The notes under the pieces are model-generated. The model was not told the DNA's origin. It saw nothing but the letters and a program-made list of their open reading frames with translations, and did not search any database. From Pseudomonadales bacterium (GTDB lineage: Bacteria > Pseudomonadota > Gammaproteobacteria > Pseudomonadales > DT-91): a DNA stretch of 6,083 bases. Location of the stretch: assembly GCA_013215025.1 (NCBI GenBank), contig JABSRR010000058.1, forward strand, positions 22,289-28,371, given 5' to 3'. The position numbers were made by a program, and so were the translations under genes. Of this stretch, positions 4,818-6,083 are shown piece after piece. The stretch's first letter is position 1. Each line of letters opens with the position of its first letter.

Positions 4818-5552
4818 ATGCTTGATTACACTTATTATATGCTTTTGAATCAGGAACAGCCTTATATTCTGCCTATCTGTGATGAGCCACTTCAGCTAAT
4901 TTTTGAGGATGAGGCCATTATAGTAGTGAATAAACCCTCTGGCTTACTTTCTCAACCAGGCAAACATCCGCTTAACCAAGATTCTGTTTTGTTACGCTTA
5001 CGCCAACTTTACCCCCAGGCAGAATTAGCGCACCGTCTCGACCTTGACACCTCAGGCGTATTAATTGCCGGCACCAACCGTACTCATCAAGCTCAGTTAA
5101 ACCGTCAGTTTGCAGAACGGGACGTCAAGAAAAGCTATACCGCTTTAGTAACAGGACTGCTGTCTGAAGCATCTCAAGGGCATAAGGGATTGCGCTTTAC
5201 AAGCTCTAGCAGTGGTATAATCGATATCCCGATTGGCCCCGATCTAGCTAATAAACCTAAGCAAAAAATTGACTGGCAATACGGCAAATCAGCCATCAGC
5301 CATTTCGAACGAATAGACTATTGCTCAGAAAAAAATATTAGCCGTGCTATTCTCAGCCCCTATACCGGCCGATCGCACCAGCTGAGGCTTCATTGCCAGG
5401 CGATTGGCCATGCTATCTTAGGCTGTGATTTATATGCTGACGAAGCTACCTATCTGCAGATGCCAAGGCTAGCCTTACATGCACATCAGTTAAAACTGAA
5501 GCACCCCGTCACCCAAGAAACCCTTTGTTTTAATGCTGCAGCACCGTTTTAG
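4818..5552 (+). CDS. rluA: RluA-family pseudouridine synthase
   Basis: This enzyme isomerises uridine to pseudouridine in structured RNA; E. coli RluA acts on 23S rRNA U746 and tRNA U32. Visible family marks are VVNKPSGLLSQPG (36-48), the catalytic-loop motif HRLDLDTSG (72-80) with nucleophile D75, NKPKQK (145-150), GRSHQLRLH (184-192) and the C-terminal PRLALHAHQL (216-225). Overall pattern and size (244 aa against 219 in E. coli) match the RluA subgroup rather than RluB/C/D/E or TruC, since no S4 domain is present. About 13 extra residues, Ser/Gly-rich, sit at 115-134. The start is uncertain: ATG 4818 and ATG 4839 (residue 8) both lack a Shine-Dalgarno, and 4839 gives a length closer to RluA. 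Its last codons overlap the convergent hydratase gene. Exact RNA target is inferred from the family. Confidence 0.85.
   Translation: MLDYTYYMLLNQEQPYILPICDEPLQLIFEDEAIIVVNKPSGLLSQPGKHPLNQDSVLLRLRQLYPQAELAHRLDLDTSGVLIAGTNRTHQAQLNRQFAERDVKKSYTALVTGLLSEASQGHKGLRFTSSSSGIIDIPIGPDLANKPKQKIDWQYGKSAISHFERIDYCSEKNISRAILSPYTGRSHQLRLHCQAIGHAILGCDLYADEATYLQMPRLALHAHQLKLKHPVTQETLCFNAAAPF
4834..4839 (-). promoter_or_regulatory. candidate -10 element (TATAAT) of the hemerythrin-like gene
   Basis: The minus strand carries a perfect TATAAT here, about 30 bp upstream of the TTG start. No recognisable -35 is found at 16-18 bp. The site overlaps the possible ATG 4839 of the divergent gene, and the + strand shows a TATTAT at 4833-4838, so both promoters may be stacked at the same place. 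Confidence 0.4.
5530..5552. other. convergent 3' overlap of the rluA-like and hydratase-like genes
   Basis: The stop of the + strand pseudouridine synthase (TAG 5550-5552) lies beyond the stop of the - strand hydratase (TAA, 5532-5530), so the two coding regions share 23 bp. No terminator hairpin is visible between or around the stops. Confidence 0.85.
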
Positions 5553-6083
5553 CTGGCTTATTCGGCGTAGTTGGCTTAATCGGCTTAGCCATAAATGCAA
5601 GCTGACCCAGTTCGGCAAATTCGGCAGTGAAATGGCAAGGCGCTAATGGGGTCATCTTGATTAAATTTCCGGTCAGTAAAATATGCCCCTTTCGCAAAGG
5701 GAAGCCCAGCTTTAATAAATGATTAATCATCCAAGTTAAAGCCGACTGCTGCCCACCTAAAGCGCCGGCTGGGGTGCCTGAACTTTTTAGCTGTTGCTGA
5801 CAAAAGAGCGCTAAGCGCATTTGATCAAGCTGCGTAAAGCTGCGCGGAGCTAAGGCTTGCCAATCGCCGAGAATAAATTGATGCGCATATACATTACGGC
5901 GAATCAAGTCCTCGCCGCGACTCTGCTGCGTGTGATCTGCAAGGCTTGGTATCTCAATCGCTGGCGCAACAGCATCAAGCACATCAAGCAAGGTATCTGC
6001 GGTGACAGGCTTGTACACATCGCGTTTCAAACGGTAAGCCAATTCAAGCTCTATCATCAACTTTTTATCGTCATCGATAATAA
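5530..6083 (-). CDS. 2-keto-4-pentenoate hydratase / fumarylacetoacetate hydrolase-like protein (5' partial)
   Basis: This is the C-terminal two-thirds of an MhpD/HpcG-type protein. The family hydrates 2-hydroxy-alkadienoates in aromatic meta-cleavage pathways, and decarboxylases such as DmpH share the fold. The IELELAYRLKRD stretch supplies the E-x-E metal-binding pair, APAIEIP supplies the later conserved Glu, and GALGGQQSALTWMINHL, LRKGHILLTGNL and FTAEFAELGQLAFMA match the conserved C-terminal core. The frame stays open to the window edge at 6083 (residues reading IIDDDKKLMIEL), so ATG 6057 and TTG 6060 are internal and the true start lies outside. About 15 residues after the usual end form a Lys/Pro-rich tail, KPIKPTTPNKPAKTVLQH. 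The stop lies inside the convergent rluA-like gene (23-bp overlap). No other catabolic gene is visible, so the substrate is open. Confidence 0.82.
   Translation of the reverse strand, partial: IIDDDKKLMIELELAYRLKRDVYKPVTADTLLDVLDAVAPAIEIPSLADHTQQSRGEDLIRRNVYAHQFILGDWQALAPRSFTQLDQMRLALFCQQQLKSSGTPAGALGGQQSALTWMINHLLKLGFPLRKGHILLTGNLIKMTPLAPCHFTAEFAELGQLAFMAKPIKPTTPNKPAKTVLQH

Noticed and set aside
4580..4825. 81-aa Cys-rich plus-strand ORF opposite the hemerythrin-like gene
   Set aside because: The cysteines come from reading CAG/CAA-rich coding sequence in reverse (TGC/TTG); there is no ribosome site, and the opposite frame carries an ordered HHE pattern.
6058..6060. TTG as the start of the hydratase-like gene
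   Set aside because: The frame is open upstream to the window edge, and the family has about 80-90 more N-terminal residues.

Overview
The window reads as ordinary, gene-dense chromosome from a gammaproteobacterium, probably an aquatic relative of the Pseudomonadales/Cellvibrionales. The support is a MupP-type phosphatase (a Pseudomonas-like trait), a DinB with a classical gamma-type LexA box, an AlgP-like Lys/Ala-rich histone H1-like protein, and moderately AT-rich sequence. The organism is inferred from protein resemblance, not from a marker gene. There are no tRNA or rRNA genes, insertion sequences, CRISPR arrays or phage genes, and no gene-free stretch longer than about 165 bp.

Layout. 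(1) 12-671 (+): MupP-like HAD phosphatase, probably the last gene of an operon entering from the left. (2) 733-2076 (-): DNA polymerase IV (dinB), convergent with mupP, with a LexA operator at 2095-2114 just upstream of its start. This polymerase is about 95 residues longer than E. coli Pol IV. (3) 2238-2651 (+): unrecognised 137-aa helical, Gln-rich protein, divergent from dinB. (4) 2785-3480 (+): histone H1-like protein with a coiled-coil N-terminal half and a repetitive KKAPAKK-type tail; a strong intrinsic terminator follows at 3565-3595. (5) 3626-4234 (+): SAM-dependent methyltransferase resembling protein-lysine methyltransferases. (6) 4240-4803 (-): hemerythrin-like HHE protein starting at a TTG codon, 5 bp tail-to-tail with the methyltransferase. 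(7) 4818 (or 4839)-5552 (+): RluA-type pseudouridine synthase, head-to-head with the hemerythrin gene. (8) 5530-6083 (-): 2-keto-4-pentenoate hydratase/FAH-like protein, overlapping the synthase gene by 23 bp at the 3' ends and cut at its 5' end by the window edge.

How they work together. The genes do not form one pathway. They cover cell-wall recycling (mupP), SOS mutagenic or bypass synthesis (dinB), chromosome organisation (H1-like), protein modification, diiron sensing or O2/NO binding (hemerythrin), RNA modification (rluA) and a catabolic-type hydratase. Strand switches are frequent (+,-,+,+,+,-,+,-), so most genes are probably transcribed alone.

No clearly new multi-gene system is visible. 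The points most worth checking are the lengthened Pol IV with a clamp-binding-like motif at its displaced C-terminus, the lysine-methyltransferase-like gene beside the lysine-rich H1-like gene, dnaX-type slippery heptamers followed by early -1-frame stops in the H1-like gene, and the very compact TTG/ATG divergent start region at 4801-4839.
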